DNA of 64,000 bases from Anaerolineales bacterium (GTDB lineage: Bacteria > Chloroflexota > Anaerolineae > Anaerolineales > Villigracilaceae), in assembly GCA_016744335.1 (NCBI GenBank), contig JADGEO010000015.1, positions 1 to 64,000 on the forward strand, in the 5' to 3' direction. Under the pieces are notes generated by a model. The model saw only the letters and a program-made list of their open reading frames with translations, did not search any database and was not told the origin of the DNA. The first letter of the stretch is position 1, and every line of letters begins with the position of its first letter. This document shows, piece after piece, positions 61,952 to 64,000 of this stretch. The position numbers were made by a program, and so were the translations under genes.

Positions 61952-62006
61952 AGGTAAAATGTGAAGTGTAATGTTTGTTCATACGCTTCACGTTTTACGC
62001 TTTTTG
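61952..62006. repeat. gtaaaacgtgaa-type imperfect palindrome
   Basis: GTAAAATGTGAAGTGTAA faces ACGCTTCACGTTTTACGC between the fumarase beta gene and the ABC permease gene. Confidence 0.6.
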
Positions 62007-62066
62007 TAGAATTATTTTCTTGAAATATCCTAAGGAAATACTGAAAACTAAATACCGAATACCAAT

Positions 62067-62918
62067 ATGCTAAATTTCTTTCTTGCCCCCCTTCAATACC
62101 CATTCATGCTCCGTGGATTGTCTGCCGCGGTTATGGTCGGAATCGTTAGTGCCGTTGTCGGGACTTATGTTGTCCTGCGCGGCATGGCGTTTTTTGGAGA
62201 TGCGCTCGCCCACTCCATTTTGCCCGGTGTTGCCATCGGCTATTTACTTGGGGATGGAAAACGGGAGCCCCTTTTCTGGTCTGCGTTGGTCACGGCGATA
62301 ATTAGCGCGCTAGGCATTAGCGCAATCAGCAGAAACACCAAAATCAAAGAAGATACGGCCATCGGTATCATTTTTGCGGGGACATTTGCGCTCGGTGTGG
62401 CGTTAATCTCTACCGTTAACAGCTATACTGTAGATTTAGCTCATTTCCTTTTTGGCGATGTGCTTGGCGTAGGCAACAGCGATTTACGCTTAATTGTAAT
62501 TTTTGGCGGTATAACGCTTCTCATCATCTTTGCCTTCTACAAAGAATTTATGGTCTTATCTTTTGACCCTGTTTTAGCATCAACACTCCGTCTCCCCGTC
62601 AAATTGCTCGACTTTTTGCTCCTAATTTTGATAGCCGTCACCATTGTCGTTTCCCTCCAAACAGTTGGTGTCGCGCTTATGGTTGCCATGCTCGTCACCC
62701 CTGCCGCGACTGCCTATCTGCTCACCAAACGCTTGCCTATCATGATGGCTTTTGCCGCAATTGTTGCCTCTCTATCGGGCATCATTGGCTTATATATTTC
62801 CTACTACCTCAGCATCGCCTCTGGTGCGGCAATCGTGCTTGTTTGTACCGCAATTTTTGGCTTAGTTTGGGCTGGTGTATCCCTAAGCAAAACCCTAAAC
62901 ATAAAGGGCGCAAAATAA
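62067..62918 (+). CDS. metal ABC transporter permease (ZnuB/MntB-like)
   Basis: 283 residues with about eight membrane helices. It fits the ABC-3 family: AAVMVGIVSAVVGTYVVLRGM and AFFGDALAHSILPGVAIGYL, then LTKRLPIMMAFAAIVASLSG. This family imports Zn2+ or Mn2+ with an ATPase and a binding protein, neither of which is in this window after the fumarase genes. No clear Shine-Dalgarno. The substrate is not decided by the sequence. Confidence 0.88.
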   Translation: MLNFFLAPLQYPFMLRGLSAAVMVGIVSAVVGTYVVLRGMAFFGDALAHSILPGVAIGYLLGDGKREPLFWSALVTAIISALGISAISRNTKIKEDTAIGIIFAGTFALGVALISTVNSYTVDLAHFLFGDVLGVGNSDLRLIVIFGGITLLIIFAFYKEFMVLSFDPVLASTLRLPVKLLDFLLLILIAVTIVVSLQTVGVALMVAMLVTPAATAYLLTKRLPIMMAFAAIVASLSGIIGLYISYYLSIASGAAIVLVCTAIFGLVWAGVSLSKTLNIKGAK

Positions 62919-62970
62919 CACAAAGTTAAAAACATTTGCCACCTTTGCACCTTTGTCACCCCTTTAACCC

Positions 62971-64000
62971 ATGAAAAAAAACAAACTATTCCCCATCTTC
63001 ACCATCATTATCGTCCTTTTTATTGCCGCTTTCGTCATTTGGGGCGTGCCCTATTTCTTCGCGTCAACAGAACAAATAAAAACGGGAGAAGGCCTTGGCT
63101 CAGGAACAGTTTTAGGAGAAGTTACACAAATCATCGAAGAAGGAGAGATAACGCTTGGCGATAACCCGCCCCAGCTATACCAAATCTTCCGCGCCAAACC
63201 GCTCAGCGGCGTATACGAAGGCATAGAGTTCGAGTTAGATAACGGAAAACGCCAAGTCCGCTACGATAATATCCGCCTAGACGTGGGCAATAAATTGCTC
63301 ATGGCAATCACATCGGGTCCTAACGCTACCCTAAACGCCTACTTTGTCGATTATTTCCGTGCTCCCGCGCTCCTCCTTTTGGTCGCAATTTTCGTAGTTG
63401 CCATTCTTGTCATGGCAAGACGCAAAGGTCTCGGCGCACTTCTCGGGCTTACTTTTTCCCTCTTCATTGTCATTGGCTATATTATCCCGCATATTTTAAA
63501 AGGCGAAAACCCAATCACCGTGAGCATAATCGGCTCATCTATTCTACTCACCGTCACCCTTTACCTCACCTACGGCTGGAATTTAAAAACCCACTCAGCC
63601 GTTATTAGTATGATTTTTGCTCTCATCATCACCGGCACCCTCTCGTGGATTTTTGTCCAAACCACAAAACTGACAGGTTCGGGGGATGAAAACGCACTAT
63701 TTCTTGTTCAAATGGATACCACCATTAACCTACGCGGGCTTTTACTGGGAGGGATTATTATTGGTGCGCTGGGCGTTTTAGATGATTTAGTAATTACCCA
63801 AGCCTCTGCCCTCTTCGAGATTTACGATGCGAACCCAAATTTGAGCTGGCGTGCCCTCTATAAACGTGCCACCAACATTGGGCAGGATCACGTCGCCGCG
63901 ACGGTTAATACCCTCGTCATGGCTTATGCTGGATCAGCCCTCCCCATGCTCCTTGTTTTTAGCATGTCTAAAGGGAATTTTAGCTATATCATCAACTTTT
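62971..64000 (+). CDS. YibE/F family membrane protein (partial)
   Basis: At least 343 residues to the window edge; the 3' end is outside. It begins MKKNKLFPIFTIIIVLFIAA with a membrane helix, then an extracellular segment. Several helices follow, with LGALLGLTFSLFIVIGYIIP and GGIIIGALGVLDDLVITQAS, the D/Q-rich signature of YibE/F. The start ATG at 62971 has no strong ribosome site. Function of the family is unclear; suggested to be transport related. Confidence 0.8.
   Translation, partial: MKKNKLFPIFTIIIVLFIAAFVIWGVPYFFASTEQIKTGEGLGSGTVLGEVTQIIEEGEITLGDNPPQLYQIFRAKPLSGVYEGIEFELDNGKRQVRYDNIRLDVGNKLLMAITSGPNATLNAYFVDYFRAPALLLLVAIFVVAILVMARRKGLGALLGLTFSLFIVIGYIIPHILKGENPITVSIIGSSILLTVTLYLTYGWNLKTHSAVISMIFALIITGTLSWIFVQTTKLTGSGDENALFLVQMDTTINLRGLLLGGIIIGALGVLDDLVITQASALFEIYDANPNLSWRALYKRATNIGQDHVAATVNTLVMAYAGSALPMLLVFSMSKGNFSYIINF

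Overview
The window looks like a chromosomal segment of an anaerobic, moderately AT-rich bacterium. I infer a member of the Chloroflexota (Anaerolineae-like). The grounds are the gene content: a four-subunit 2-oxoacid:ferredoxin oxidoreductase, a tungsten/molybdopterin aldehyde:ferredoxin oxidoreductase, two-subunit class I fumarase, LutABC, DUF6325/SHOCT small proteins, YibE/F, and many sugar kinases. Intergenic spaces are rich in degenerate palindromic repeats. No rRNA or ordinary tRNA gene is visible, so the placement is inference only.

Layout. 1-4789 (+): DUF6325 protein, SHOCT-domain protein, four-TM holin-like protein, and a large P-type ATPase-like protein that has lost its catalytic motifs. 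5234-32703 (-): a 27 kb train of carbohydrate genes all on one strand. Read in transcription order it is a LacI-type regulator with self-similar operators, aldo/keto reductase, FGGY kinase, Zn-dependent polyol dehydrogenase, class II bisphosphate aldolase, 1-phosphofructokinase-like kinase, and a ribose-type ABC importer (ATPase, permease, binding protein). A terminator follows. The second half is a second FGGY kinase, PfkB kinase, transaldolase-like protein, L-fucose isomerase, fucose mutarotase, rhamnulokinase-like kinase, two class II aldolases flanking an aldehyde:ferredoxin oxidoreductase, a nucleotidyltransferase/GHMP-kinase fusion, LutABC, a second aldo/keto reductase and an AEC transporter. 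Together these can import deoxysugars or polyols, isomerise and phosphorylate them, and cleave them to DHAP plus lactaldehyde. Lactaldehyde could then be oxidised to lactate (by the AOR) and on to pyruvate (by LutABC).

32704-37291: a decayed IS3-type insertion sequence, a strong terminator, a CDP-paratose-epimerase-like SDR, a UPF0104-type membrane protein and LepA. 37566-44006 (+): a TIR-TM-FGE-fold fusion, an AT-rich membrane protein of unknown function, the tmRNA gene (minus strand), a GH13 glucosidase and a family 2 glycosyltransferase. 44226-54927 (-): DnaK, two lipoproteins sharing a signal peptide and linker style, two acyltransferases, and a TetR-controlled pair of ABC exporter half-transporters with one degenerate ATPase site.

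55404-58285 (+): 2-oxoacid:ferredoxin oxidoreductase operon in delta-alpha-beta-gamma order. 58452-60206 (-): a T5orf172/GIY-YIG-like protein and a cysteine-rich ferredoxin-domain protein. 60354-64000 (+): fumarase alpha and beta subunits, an isolated zinc/manganese-type ABC permease, and a YibE/F family membrane protein cut by the window edge.

Most intergenic gaps hold hairpins or imperfect palindromes of several recurring types. The strongest unusual signals are the catalytically dead P-type ATPase, the AOR/LutABC branch in a fucose cluster, the kinase/nucleotidyltransferase fusion, and the four-hairpin array at 10069-10209.
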